Below, one piece after another: positions 31,588 through 40,548 of a DNA stretch of 64,000 nt. Position 1 is the first letter of the stretch. Each line of letters opens with the position of its first letter. The stretch is from contig NZ_NPKT01000015.1 of assembly GCF_008329565.1 (NCBI RefSeq), forward strand, positions 85,047 through 149,046. The letters are read 5' to 3'. The translations under genes and the position numbers were made by a program. The notes under the pieces were generated by a model. It saw nothing but the letters and a program-made list of their open reading frames with translations, had not been told where the DNA came from and searched no databases. The DNA is from Mycolicibacterium sp. P1-5 (GTDB taxonomy: Bacteria > Actinomycetota > Actinomycetes > Mycobacteriales > Mycobacteriaceae).

Positions 31588-33465
31588 TCACGGCGTGATG
31601 ATGTTGAAGCTCGGGTCTGGCTGATCCAGCGCACCCAGCAGTGTTTGCAACGCTTGCGCGTCGCCGGTGATCGCCAGACCCGGCGATGTGAAGTCTCCTG
31701 CGGCGACGGCCAGGAGCCGCAACTTGGTCGCGAACCGGACGGCGGCGGTCGCGGTCGACTCGTCAGCCGGGCACTGGCGGTAAACCAGCACACCGTTGCG
31801 CAGGGTGAGCCGGTAGTTGGTGCCGAGGTCGCCGAAGGACAGATCGAGTGCGATGTCGAGATCCCATGCCCGCGGACCGTTCACGCTGATTGCCAGGACG
31901 TCGAACATCTGCTCGGGGGTGAGCTGAGCGAGCAGAGTCGACGACGACGCCTGAGTGGGGGTGCCGAAGTTGCCGTCGCGCAATTCAGTGGCGCCGGACA
32001 GGAAGAAGTTGCGCCACGTCGCACATTCGGCACCGTACGCCATCTGCTCGAGCGTGTCCGCGTACAGCTCGCGAGCGGCAGAGTGGTGCTCGTCGGTGAA
32101 TATCACATGGTCGAGAAGCGTTGCCGCCCAGCGATAGTCACCTGACTCAGCGGCGGCACGGGCCAGTTCGACGACTCGATCCGCACCACCCATCGCATCG
32201 ACGTAGCGTGGTCCGATCGCCTCCGGCGGGTGGACCCACAACCGAGCCGGATTCCCGTCGAACCAGCCCATGTACCGCTGATAGACGGCTTTGACGTTGT
32301 GGCTGACCGATCCGTAATAGCCGTGCGCGTGCCACGCCTTGTGCAGCGCGGGTGGCATCTGAAAACCTTCGGCGATCTCGATGCCGGTGTGGCCCTGGTT
32401 GAGCTGTCGCAGCGTCTGGTCGTGCAGGTAGGCGTAGAGATCGCGTTGCAGGGAGAGGAATTCGACGATGTTGTCCTGCCCCCACGTCGGCCAGTGGTGC
32501 GAGGCGAATACCACATCGGCGCGGTCGCTGAAGGTGTCGATGGCCTCGGTCAGGTAGCCCGCCCAGCCGTGCGGGTCGCGGACCAGTGCGCCGCGCAGGG
32601 TCAGCAGGTTGTGCAGGTTGTGGGTGGCGTTCTCGGCCATGCACAACGCACGGAATTTCGGGAAATAGAAGTGCATTTCGGCGGGCGCTTCGGTGCCAGG
32701 GGCCATCTGGAATTCGATCTCGACGCCGTCGATGACGTGCCTCTCACCGGTGGTGGTGATGTCGATGGTCGGCACGATGATCGCGACCTCGCCGGTCGAC
32801 GGCGTCTGTCCCAACCCGCAGCCCACCTGCCCCTGCGGTCCGCGGTCGAGCACGGCCCCGTACATGTAGCCGGCACGGCGGGCCATCGCGGTACCGGCGT
32901 AAACGTTCTCCTGCACCGCGTGCTCGGTGAAACCCTCGGGCGCCAGCACTGCGACCGTACCCGCATCGACGTCGGCTTGGGTGGTCACCCCGAGGACACC
33001 GCCGAAGTGGTCGACGTGGGAGTGCGTGTAGATGACGGCGACGACCGGGCGGTCACCGCGGTGCGCACGGTAGAGGGCGAGTGCGGCTGCGGCAGTTTCG
33101 GTGGAGACCAGCGGGTCGATCACCACGATGCCGGTATCACCCTCGATGAAGCTGATGTTGGACAGGTCGAGTCCGCGGACCTGATAGATGCCCTCGACTA
33201 CTTCGTAGAGACCCTGCTTGGCGGCCAGCATGCTCTGCCGCCACAGACTCGGGTGGACCGCGGTGGGTGCGTCCCCGTCGAGGAATCCGTATGCGTCGTT
33301 GTCCCACACCACCCGTCCATCGGCGGCTTTGACCACGCACGGCGTCAGCGCTGCGATGAAGCCGCGGTCGGCGTCGGCGAAGTCGGCGGTGTCCTCGAAT
33401 GGTAAGGACTTCAGGTGCTCGGCATGTGCGGCCTCAATGACCGCGGAAGGCGGCTTGGATGTCAT
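31588..33465 (-). CDS. Metallo-beta-lactamase-fold alkyl sulfatase (SdsA type), Rv3762c-like
   Basis: A 625-residue alkylsulfatase-type hydrolase that cleaves alkyl sulfate esters such as dodecyl sulfate. The metal-binding motif THSHVDHFGGVLGV lies near residue 165 and further ligands are seen in MHFYFPKFRALCMAENATHNLHNLL and ASHHWPTWG. The C-terminal ~130 residues form the SCP2-like lipid-binding domain typical of SdsA (AISVNGPRAWDLDIALDLSFGDLGTNYRLTLRNGVL). No clear signal peptide. In M. tuberculosis the orthologue Rv3762c lies next to lpqH and tcrY; here it stays near the tcrXY operon. It converges on the MDR gene. Confidence 0.92.
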   Translation of the reverse strand: MTSKPPSAVIEAAHAEHLKSLPFEDTADFADADRGFIAALTPCVVKAADGRVVWDNDAYGFLDGDAPTAVHPSLWRQSMLAAKQGLYEVVEGIYQVRGLDLSNISFIEGDTGIVVIDPLVSTETAAAALALYRAHRGDRPVVAVIYTHSHVDHFGGVLGVTTQADVDAGTVAVLAPEGFTEHAVQENVYAGTAMARRAGYMYGAVLDRGPQGQVGCGLGQTPSTGEVAIIVPTIDITTTGERHVIDGVEIEFQMAPGTEAPAEMHFYFPKFRALCMAENATHNLHNLLTLRGALVRDPHGWAGYLTEAIDTFSDRADVVFASHHWPTWGQDNIVEFLSLQRDLYAYLHDQTLRQLNQGHTGIEIAEGFQMPPALHKAWHAHGYYGSVSHNVKAVYQRYMGWFDGNPARLWVHPPEAIGPRYVDAMGGADRVVELARAAAESGDYRWAATLLDHVIFTDEHHSAARELYADTLEQMAYGAECATWRNFFLSGATELRDGNFGTPTQASSSTLLAQLTPEQMFDVLAISVNGPRAWDLDIALDLSFGDLGTNYRLTLRNGVLVYRQCPADESTATAAVRFATKLRLLAVAAGDFTSPGLAITGDAQALQTLLGALDQPDPSFNIITP

Positions 33466-33493
33466 GCCGCCATCCTCGTCTACCGCGACGGGG

Positions 33494-35482
33494 TCAGGTC
33501 CAGAATCCGCTGAGCGGTTCGGCGTACTTGTCGTTGTTGGTCATGTACGGCACCCCGAGCGCGTCCTCGATGGTGCGCAGCGTGCTGTAGTGGTCGTAGT
33601 GGTCGCCGACGATAAAGGCGCCACCCCTCATCTCGCCCGAGCTGACCGCCATCGGCGACGGGATCACCACGGTGACAACGTGGTTGCCCTCGTTGCCGAA
33701 GCCCAACGTGATGTTGTTGTTGTCCTCGTCGAACGTGACAATCAGAGCCGACTTGGTGGTTTTCCAGACATCAGAATTGATGATCGTCGGCACGTTGGCC
33801 GCCAAGAACTGGTCCAGCGCGGCAACGTTGTATTGATGGCGCGGATCGATTTGCGAGAACGCGAACTGCGCGACCCCGGCCAGGGTGTTGACCGGGCCTT
33901 CCCCGTTGGAATCTTCGTCGGCGGCGAACCAGACGAACTTCGCTGTCTTCCCCGGGGTGTTGAGGTCTGCAGCCATCTGGTCCAGCGGGAACATGTGCGC
34001 GGCCGCATAGGTGGGGTCGTCACCGATTCCGGCGAAGGCCGGCCAAGGCGTCTGGTCCGGCGAGTAATCCGCGGTAGCCACCAACGGCTGCCCGAGCGTC
34101 ATGCCCTGCGCATAAGCCGCCCACGTAACACCGGCGTGGTCCATCGTGAAGGCAAGGTTGTGCGGGTCGTTGATGCACACCGACGCACAGTTGTAGGTCT
34201 TGCCGTAGACCTGTCCGCCGGCGATCGCGTAGTAGTTCGGCAGACTGGGGTGGGTCACCGCGAAATAGTTACTGGCCAGCCCATAACCATTGATCAAGCT
34301 GTTCAGGAACGGTGCGTTGGGACTACCGACGATATCGTCGTAGCCCTTGTTCTCCATGTAGACCAGGAAGACATGATCGAGTGCGCCGACCTTGGACGGC
34401 GGCGCCGGATCAGGCGGGGCGGGTTGGGCCGTGCCGATGCTGAAGGACAGGTTGTCGGCGTACGCGTTGTTGTATCCGGCGGTGAAGCCGATCACCACCG
34501 GGTTCAGGTCGTGCATGGTCAGGGTCACCACGGCGCTGCGCGTGCCGGCCGGAACGGTACCGATGGCGGTGCGTTGGCGGAATCCCGTCTGCCCCCAGCG
34601 ATCCAGGTTGGAAACCGGCCCGATCGTTGACCCACCAAGATAAAACTTGTTCTGGTCAAGGAATTCGACCTTCACGGTGGCGAAGGACGGGTCCAGTAAG
34701 TAGCCGCCCAGATACCCGCTGAGGTTGAACGGCACCCCACCGCTGTCGATCTCGGCTGTCGACGCAGTGAGGTCCACCGTCTGGGAGAGAGCCGACGTGG
34801 CCACATCGCCGCCGCCGAAGAACTGGTTACCGCCACCCGGTGGGGCGGCGTTGACCCCGGGGAACGACACGATGGCGGGAAGGTTCGGCCATGCGAAGCT
34901 GAGGCCCACCGGCCAGGCGTTACGCAGCTCGCCATATCGAACCACCGTCGGAGTGCCGGTCGCCGTCCACCCCGGCACGCTGACGGTGCTGTTTCCGTAT
35001 CCGGCTGGATCGCCAAGCTCGGCACCCGGGTTCGTCAGCAGGTTCGGGCCAGTGACGGGGACTGCGGTGGTCGTCACCGCACTCACCTTCCCGATGCCGG
35101 TGATGCGACGTAGCTCGTCGCCCATATAGGCCAGCATCGAGGAGAGCGCCATCGGCGGAGGCAGCGTGCCGCCGAATCCCACCGATGAGTGCGGGTTCGT
35201 AGCGATCGCGTGGACCGTCGGCGCGTGCGTGACTGGAGACGAAAGTTGCTGAGGCTTCGCTATTTTGGCCGACGACGGACCCGTCGCCAAGCTGGGTGTC
35301 GCACGGCCGGTCTTGGCCACTGACGCGGGTTTGGCCTTGGCCGCCACTGATGTGTTTCCCGAGGCGCTCGAGGAATTCGACGGCTGGGCGGTCGCTACGC
35401 AGGGCGTGCTTGCCAACCAGGAACCGATTCCCAGAGCTACCGCAAGTGCCCCGACCCTGCCGATATGTGCTGCGTTGCCCAT
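33494..35482 (-). CDS. Secreted phosphoesterase (acid phosphatase/phospholipase C superfamily) with N-terminal beta domain
   Basis: A 662-residue exported protein. After a signal peptide (ALAVALGIGSWLASTPCVATAQ) and a Ser/Ala/Lys-rich linker, residues ~145-365 look like a carbohydrate-binding-like beta sandwich (LLTNPGAELGDPAGYGNSTV, TVVRYGELRNAWPVG, AVVTLTMHDLNPVVIGF, NNAYADNLSFSI). Residues ~370-662 are a PF04185-type phosphoesterase: HVFLVYMENKGYDDIVGSP, THPSLPNYYAIAGG, ALIVTFDEDNNN, and HYSTLRTIEDALG. This family hydrolyses phosphomonoesters or phospholipids outside the cell. The beta domain may direct it to a cell-surface glycan. It lies 73 bases after the GT39 gene on the same strand and could be read through from that operon. 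Confidence 0.88.
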   Translation of the reverse strand: MGNAAHIGRVGALAVALGIGSWLASTPCVATAQPSNSSSASGNTSVAAKAKPASVAKTGRATPSLATGPSSAKIAKPQQLSSPVTHAPTVHAIATNPHSSVGFGGTLPPPMALSSMLAYMGDELRRITGIGKVSAVTTTAVPVTGPNLLTNPGAELGDPAGYGNSTVSVPGWTATGTPTVVRYGELRNAWPVGLSFAWPNLPAIVSFPGVNAAPPGGGNQFFGGGDVATSALSQTVDLTASTAEIDSGGVPFNLSGYLGGYLLDPSFATVKVEFLDQNKFYLGGSTIGPVSNLDRWGQTGFRQRTAIGTVPAGTRSAVVTLTMHDLNPVVIGFTAGYNNAYADNLSFSIGTAQPAPPDPAPPSKVGALDHVFLVYMENKGYDDIVGSPNAPFLNSLINGYGLASNYFAVTHPSLPNYYAIAGGQVYGKTYNCASVCINDPHNLAFTMDHAGVTWAAYAQGMTLGQPLVATADYSPDQTPWPAFAGIGDDPTYAAAHMFPLDQMAADLNTPGKTAKFVWFAADEDSNGEGPVNTLAGVAQFAFSQIDPRHQYNVAALDQFLAANVPTIINSDVWKTTKSALIVTFDEDNNNITLGFGNEGNHVVTVVIPSPMAVSSGEMRGGAFIVGDHYDHYSTLRTIEDALGVPYMTNNDKYAEPLSGFWT

Positions 35483-35555
35483 GACCCGTACTCCCGCCGC
35501 CCGATATCTCAGGATCGTACGAAGTATGGGCCCTGCGCGGACGGTAATTGACGAG

Positions 35556-37466
35556 TTAGTTGGGGATGCTCAGGTCGTAGAGCTCCGTGCCGCCGATGTC
35601 CTGAGCAGTGAAGTGCTGCTGAATCCACTTGGTGATCTGCGTGCCGGGGCCCGAGTCGCCGCCAAGGCCACCGCGATGGCCGCCGCCGGGACCATTGCCG
35701 ACGACGAAGTAATGCACCTGTCCTGTGGCGACGTAGTTCTGGAACTGCTCCAGAGTCGGCGAGTTGTCGCCGCCGCTGAATCCGCCGATCGACATGACCG
35801 ACGTTCCGGTGGCAAGCTCCAGGCTGCCCGCAACATGTGACCCGACAGTTGCTGCGGCCCAACGATTGTCGCTCTCGGTAAGCAGCCCCTTGAGCTCGGT
35901 GTTGTCCGACGGCTGGACCTCCTGTCCGCCGGGGCCACCTGGGCCACCGAAGCCGAAGCCTCCGCCCGCGCGGGGCGGGCCGGACGTCGGAATGCCGCCA
36001 CCGTGATCACCGGCGACCGTCTCCACGGTGTACGCCGCGGTGGCACCGAGCCCGAACAACAGGGCCGCCGCGGCGAGCGCGACCGTCCACCGGCCCAGTC
36101 GATGAGCGCCGGCCAGCAGCACCGCCGACACTCCGATCGCGCCCACCAGAACGGTCCAGCGCAACCAGGGCATCCACTCCGGCGTACGGTCGAGCAGGAT
36201 GAAGTTCCACACCCCGGTGACCGCGAGCATCGCCGCGAGCACCACCCGGGATGCCACAAATTCCCTGCCACGCCAGAGTTCTCGCACGCCGATGCCGATC
36301 ACCGCACCGATCGCCGGCGCCAGCGCAATCGTGTAGTAGGGGTGCATGATCCCCTTCATGAAGCTGAACACCACCACGGTGACCGCCAGCCAGCCGCCCC
36401 ACAGCAGCAGCGCAGCGCGGGTCCGGTCGGTGCGTGGCGCGCGACGGGTGAACCACAGTCCGGCCACCAGGGCCATCAACGCGGCCGGCAACAGCCAGGA
36501 GATCTCGGTGCCCATCGACTCACCGAACATCCGGGTGATACCGGTGGAGCCGCCGAACATCGAGCCGCCCATCGGGCCCGGGCCACCGCCGCCGGAGCTC
36601 GAGCTGCCGCCCGGGTTCCCGTCGCCGCCGAACACCCTGCCCAGGCCGTTGTAGCCCAGTGCCAGCTGCAGCAGGCTGTTGTTGGTGGAACCGCCGATGT
36701 AGGGCCGAGAGTCGCTGGGCCACAAGCTGACCAGCGCCAGATACCAGCCCGCCGACACCACGATCGCGAGGAGACCGACCGCGAGGTCACGCAGCCGCTT
36801 CCACACACGGTCCGGGATCGCAACCAGCACCACCAGCGCGAACGCCGGGGTGACCAGCAGGGCTTGCAAAAGCTTGGCCAGGAAGGCGAACCCGATGGCG
36901 ACACCGGCCAAAGCGATCCAGCGAGTGGACTTGCCGTCCAGCGCCCGAATCACGCAGTAGGCGGCGACCACCATCAACAGCACCAGCAGAGCGTCGGGGT
37001 TGTTGAACCGGAACATCAGCGCGGCCACCGGCGTCAAGGCCAGCACCGCACCGGCCAACAGGCCGGCACCGTAACCGCTGACGCGACGCACCGCGCCGTA
37101 GACGAGCGCCACCGACGCCACACCCATCAAAGCCTCGGGCACCAGCATCGACAGCGTACCGAATCCGAAGATTTTGCCGGACAACGCCATCACCCACAGC
37201 GCGGCCGGCGGCTTGTCCACCGTGATCGCATTGCCCGCGTCGATCGACCCGAACAGCAAGGCTTTCCAGCTTTGGGTGCCGGCTTGCACGGCGGCTGCGT
37301 AGTACTCGTTCGCCCACCCAGCGGCATCCAGGCCCCAGACGTAGAGCACCGCCGTCACCACGAGGAGAAGACCCAGCGTCGGACGAACCCATCGCGGACG
37401 CACTGAGCGCGGCTCCTCCTGCGGATTCAACACGGGCGCCGGAGCCCTTTCGTCGAGCGTCGTCAT
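35556..37466 (-). CDS. GT39-family integral membrane glycosyltransferase (YkcB-like), copy B
   Basis: A 636-residue polytopic membrane protein of the ArnT/PMT-like GT-C superfamily, which uses polyprenyl-phosphate sugars on the outer face of the membrane. Features: first helix LGLLLVVTAVLYVWGL, the conserved acidic loop FGSIDAGNAITVDKPPAALW, and FRFNNPDALLVLL. Gly-rich inserts occur at about residues 280-310 (SSSSGGGGPGPMGGSM) and 490-513 (GFGFGGPGGPGG). The C-terminal 120 residues form an external domain with the pattern 'GGF.G.D..PTLEQFQNYVATGQVHYF'. The start overlaps the GT2-GtrA stop by one base. It is a paralogue of the gene at 38752. Confidence 0.9.
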   Translation of the reverse strand: MTTLDERAPAPVLNPQEEPRSVRPRWVRPTLGLLLVVTAVLYVWGLDAAGWANEYYAAAVQAGTQSWKALLFGSIDAGNAITVDKPPAALWVMALSGKIFGFGTLSMLVPEALMGVASVALVYGAVRRVSGYGAGLLAGAVLALTPVAALMFRFNNPDALLVLLMVVAAYCVIRALDGKSTRWIALAGVAIGFAFLAKLLQALLVTPAFALVVLVAIPDRVWKRLRDLAVGLLAIVVSAGWYLALVSLWPSDSRPYIGGSTNNSLLQLALGYNGLGRVFGGDGNPGGSSSSGGGGPGPMGGSMFGGSTGITRMFGESMGTEISWLLPAALMALVAGLWFTRRAPRTDRTRAALLLWGGWLAVTVVVFSFMKGIMHPYYTIALAPAIGAVIGIGVRELWRGREFVASRVVLAAMLAVTGVWNFILLDRTPEWMPWLRWTVLVGAIGVSAVLLAGAHRLGRWTVALAAAALLFGLGATAAYTVETVAGDHGGGIPTSGPPRAGGGFGFGGPGGPGGQEVQPSDNTELKGLLTESDNRWAAATVGSHVAGSLELATGTSVMSIGGFSGGDNSPTLEQFQNYVATGQVHYFVVGNGPGGGHRGGLGGDSGPGTQITKWIQQHFTAQDIGGTELYDLSIPN

Positions 37467-38707
37467 TACTTACCTCCAACAGTCTGGCCGGTGCGCCGGG
37501 GGTGGAACACCCAGCCGCGCAGCAGCACGAAGCGGACGACGGTGGCCATCAGGTTGGCCGCGATCAACACCAGGAGCTCGACGACGCGGTGTGGCTCGCC
37601 CAACATGTGCAACAGGGCCAGCGCACCACTGGTCAGGCCAAGACCGATCGCGAAGACAACGAATCCCTCGAACTGGTGTCGTGCTACACCGGTGCGACCG
37701 CGAACCCCGAAGGTGAACCGCCGATTGGCCGCGGTGTTGGCGATCGCCGTCACCAACAGGGCCACCAGGTTGGCGCCCTGGGCGCCGATCGGACGAAGCA
37801 CCAGGAACAGCAACAGGTACGCCAGCGTCGACGCGATGCCGATCGCCGCGAACCGCACACCCTGATTCAACAATGACTTCGGCGCACCAGCCTGACTGCC
37901 GAACTGCGCACCGATGGCCTGCACCGAGATCTGCCCAGTACCGAAACCCTTGAGCAAGCGCGCAATTCCCTTCAGGTCGGCGAGGGCGGTCGCCACGATG
38001 TCAACCCGGCTGTCCGGATCGTCGACCCAGTCGACGGGGACTTCGTGGATCCGCAGGCCACTGCGCTCGGCAAGAACCAGCAGTTCGGTGTCGAAGAACC
38101 AACCGGTGTCCTCGACGTAAGGCAGCAGGTCCGCGGCGACGTCGGAGCGGATCGCCTTGAATCCGCATTGCGCGTCGCTGAACTTGGCGGCGAGCGTCGA
38201 GCGCAGGATCAGGTTGTAGCACCGCGAGATGACCTCCCGCTTGGCGCCGCGCACCACCCGCGAGCCGCGGCCCAGCCGAGTCCCGATCGCCAGATCGGAA
38301 TGTCCCGATACCAGCGGTGCCACCAGCGGCGCCAGAGCGGCCAGATCGGTCGACAGGTCGACATCCATGTAGGCCAGCACCGGCGCATCCGAAGTGGACC
38401 ACACCGCGTGCAACGCCCGCCCCCGGCCCTTCTGCTCCAGGCGCACCGCGCGCACCCCGGGCAGCTCGGCGGCCAGCGCGGCGGCCACCGACGGGGTGGC
38501 GTCGATGCTGGCGTTGTCAGCGATCGTGATGCGGAATGAGAACGGGAAGTCCTCCTGAAGGTGACGGTGCAGCCGGTGAATCGAGTCGGCCAATACGGCC
38601 TGCTCGTTGTACACCGGGACGACGACATCGAGCACGGGCACACCGCGGTCGGCCGCGATCAGGGCGGCGTTGCGTCGGCGTGCCACGGGGATGTCGGTGA
38701 TGGTCAT
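37466..38707 (-). CDS. GT2 polyprenyl-phosphate sugar transferase fused to a GtrA-type flippase domain
   Basis: A 413-residue two-domain protein. Residues ~25-265 are a GT2 transferase of the dolichyl-phosphate-mannose/GtrB type (LDVVVPVYNEQAVLADSI, YMDVDLSTDLAALAPLV with the DxD, and SDAQCGFKAIR, SGLRIHEVPVDWVDDPDSRVD). Residues ~285-405 have four membrane helices of the GtrA type (GVRFAAIGIASTLAYLLLF, ALLVTAIANTAANRRFTFG). Together they would charge a polyprenyl phosphate with a sugar and flip it outward. The two flanking GT39 proteins could then transfer that sugar. The start at 38707 (MTITDIP) is the first Met of the family N-terminus; the longer frame upstream overlaps the GT39 gene in another frame. 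Confidence 0.9.
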   Translation of the reverse strand: MTITDIPVARRRNAALIAADRGVPVLDVVVPVYNEQAVLADSIHRLHRHLQEDFPFSFRITIADNASIDATPSVAAALAAELPGVRAVRLEQKGRGRALHAVWSTSDAPVLAYMDVDLSTDLAALAPLVAPLVSGHSDLAIGTRLGRGSRVVRGAKREVISRCYNLILRSTLAAKFSDAQCGFKAIRSDVAADLLPYVEDTGWFFDTELLVLAERSGLRIHEVPVDWVDDPDSRVDIVATALADLKGIARLLKGFGTGQISVQAIGAQFGSQAGAPKSLLNQGVRFAAIGIASTLAYLLLFLVLRPIGAQGANLVALLVTAIANTAANRRFTFGVRGRTGVARHQFEGFVVFAIGLGLTSGALALLHMLGEPHRVVELLVLIAANLMATVVRFVLLRGWVFHPRRTGQTVGGK

Positions 38708-38751
38708 GCTTTTATCGTCGGCGGCCGCCGTGAGGGCCAAATTTGTCTTTG

Positions 38752-40548
38752 CTATGCGGCAGCTGTGAATCCGTGCGACAGGTCGTAGACTTCTGTGCCG
38801 TCGACCTGGCGGGAGGTGAAATTGGCGCTCACCCAGCGTTGGATCTGCTCCGCCGCGTCGCTGCCCGACTTGTTGCCGAACATGAATCCGGGCACGTCGC
38901 TGCGGATGAACCAGTGGATGCGCCGCTGGGCGACGTAGGCCTGGAACTGCTCGAGGGTGGGTGCTGGATCGGTGCCGTTGAAGCCGCCGACGGCCATCAC
39001 CGGCAAGCCGGTCGCAAGCTGGTATCCGGCGGCATTGCTCGACCCGACAGCTGCTGCGGCCCAAGTGAACTTGTCGCCGTCCTGGTGCAAGGCCACCGAT
39101 AGTTCCGCACCGGGCTGCGGCGCGTCGAACAGTCCGCCCGGCAGTCCACCGTGCCCGCTCGACGGCCCTACCGACGGGATGGCCCCGCTGTGCGGTGCCG
39201 CGACAGTGGCCAACGAGAATGCGGCAGGTCCGGCCAGTGCGGCGACCACTGCCAGCACGCCCACCGCGATGCCGACCCGCCCCGGCAGGCGCACCACCAC
39301 CAGCAGTAGCAGGGCGCAACCGATGGCGGTGACGACCACCGCGACCCGAAGCCACGGCAACCACTGTGAATCTCTCTGCAGCAGAAGGTAAGCCAGCACT
39401 GCCGTGATGACGACCGTCCCCGACAGCGCAGTGGCCGCGCGAACATCGCTGCGACGCCGCCACAACAGTGCGGTCCCAATCGCCAGGCCACCGCCGACGG
39501 CCGGGGCCAGCGCCACGGTGTAGTACGGGTGCAGGATGCCGTTGGCGAAGCTGAACACCGCCGAAGTGACAACGAGCCAACCACCCCACAGCAGCAGCGC
39601 CGCCCGGGTGATATCGGTGCGCGGCGTTCGTCGGGTGATCACCAGGCCGGCGACGATCGCGATGACGGCGGCGGGCACCAGCCAGGCGATGTGGCCACCC
39701 ATCTCGGCGCCGAACAGCCGCGCCCACCCGACGTCGTGGTTCAAGTTGCCCAAGCCGCCGGTCTCCTCGCCGGTGATGCGGCCCAGACCGTTGTAACCCA
39801 GCGCCAACTCGACCATCGAATTGTGCTGAGAACCACCGATATAGGGCCGAAGAGTCGCCGGCCACAGGGCGACCAGAATCAGATACCAGCCGCCGGAGGC
39901 CACCAGGGCACCCACGGCGGCCGCCAGCCGAAGCAACCGGCCGCGCAACGGAGCGTCGGCGGCGATCAGGAACACCGCGCCCAATGCCGGCAACACCAGG
40001 AAGGCCTGCATCATCTTGGCCAGAAAGCCGATGCCGACAGCGACTCCGGCCAACGGTAGCCACCACCATGCGGCGCCACCGTCGAGCGCACGCAGCGTGG
40101 CGTAAGCGGCGGCGACAAGCGAAAGTACAAGCAGCGCATCGGGATTGTTGAACCGAAACATCAGCGCCGCAGCCGGGGTCAGCATCAGCACCGCGCCGGC
40201 CAGCAACCCGGCCCATGCACCGCTGACCCGCCGGACCGTGGCGTAAAGCACCGCGACCGCGGCCACCCCGAACAGCGCCTGCGGCACCAGGATGCTCCAC
40301 GAATTGACACCGAACACCCGCGCCGACAGCCCCGTCACCCACAGTGCGGCAGGTGTCTTGTCGACAGTGATCGCGTTGCCCGCGTCACTGGATCCGAACA
40401 GCCAGGCCGTCCAATTCTCCGCACCGGCCTGGGTGGCGGCCGAATAGAACGGGTTGGCCCAGCCACTGGCGCCGAGGTTCCACATGTACAGCGCGGCAGT
40501 CGCTGCCAACAGCAGCGCCAGAAGCCCCTGCTGCCGGTTGCGGATCAT
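38752..40548 (-). CDS. GT39-family integral membrane glycosyltransferase (YkcB-like), copy A
   Basis: A 598-residue GT-C membrane glycosyltransferase, paralogous to the gene at 35556: shared FGSSDAGNAITVDKTPAALW, FRFNNPDALLVLS, RPYIGGSQHNSMVELALGYN and a C-terminal external domain with AVGGFNGTDPAPTLEQFQAYV. It lacks the long Gly-rich insert of copy B at the equivalent loop. The ATG at 40548 overlaps the tcrY stop (ATGA), so it is coupled to the sensor kinase. A longer frame to 40929 runs inside tcrY and is rejected. The acceptor glycan is unknown; the YkcB-YkcC pair of Bacillus has a similar gene content. Confidence 0.9.
   Translation of the reverse strand: MIRNRQQGLLALLLAATAALYMWNLGASGWANPFYSAATQAGAENWTAWLFGSSDAGNAITVDKTPAALWVTGLSARVFGVNSWSILVPQALFGVAAVAVLYATVRRVSGAWAGLLAGAVLMLTPAAALMFRFNNPDALLVLSLVAAAYATLRALDGGAAWWWLPLAGVAVGIGFLAKMMQAFLVLPALGAVFLIAADAPLRGRLLRLAAAVGALVASGGWYLILVALWPATLRPYIGGSQHNSMVELALGYNGLGRITGEETGGLGNLNHDVGWARLFGAEMGGHIAWLVPAAVIAIVAGLVITRRTPRTDITRAALLLWGGWLVVTSAVFSFANGILHPYYTVALAPAVGGGLAIGTALLWRRRSDVRAATALSGTVVITAVLAYLLLQRDSQWLPWLRVAVVVTAIGCALLLLVVVRLPGRVGIAVGVLAVVAALAGPAAFSLATVAAPHSGAIPSVGPSSGHGGLPGGLFDAPQPGAELSVALHQDGDKFTWAAAAVGSSNAAGYQLATGLPVMAVGGFNGTDPAPTLEQFQAYVAQRRIHWFIRSDVPGFMFGNKSGSDAAEQIQRWVSANFTSRQVDGTEVYDLSHGFTAAA

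Noticed and set aside
37466..40342. Single 958-residue glycosyltransferase
   Set aside because: The N-terminal half is a frame-shifted shadow of GT39 copy A, and the real GT2-GtrA protein starts at 38707.
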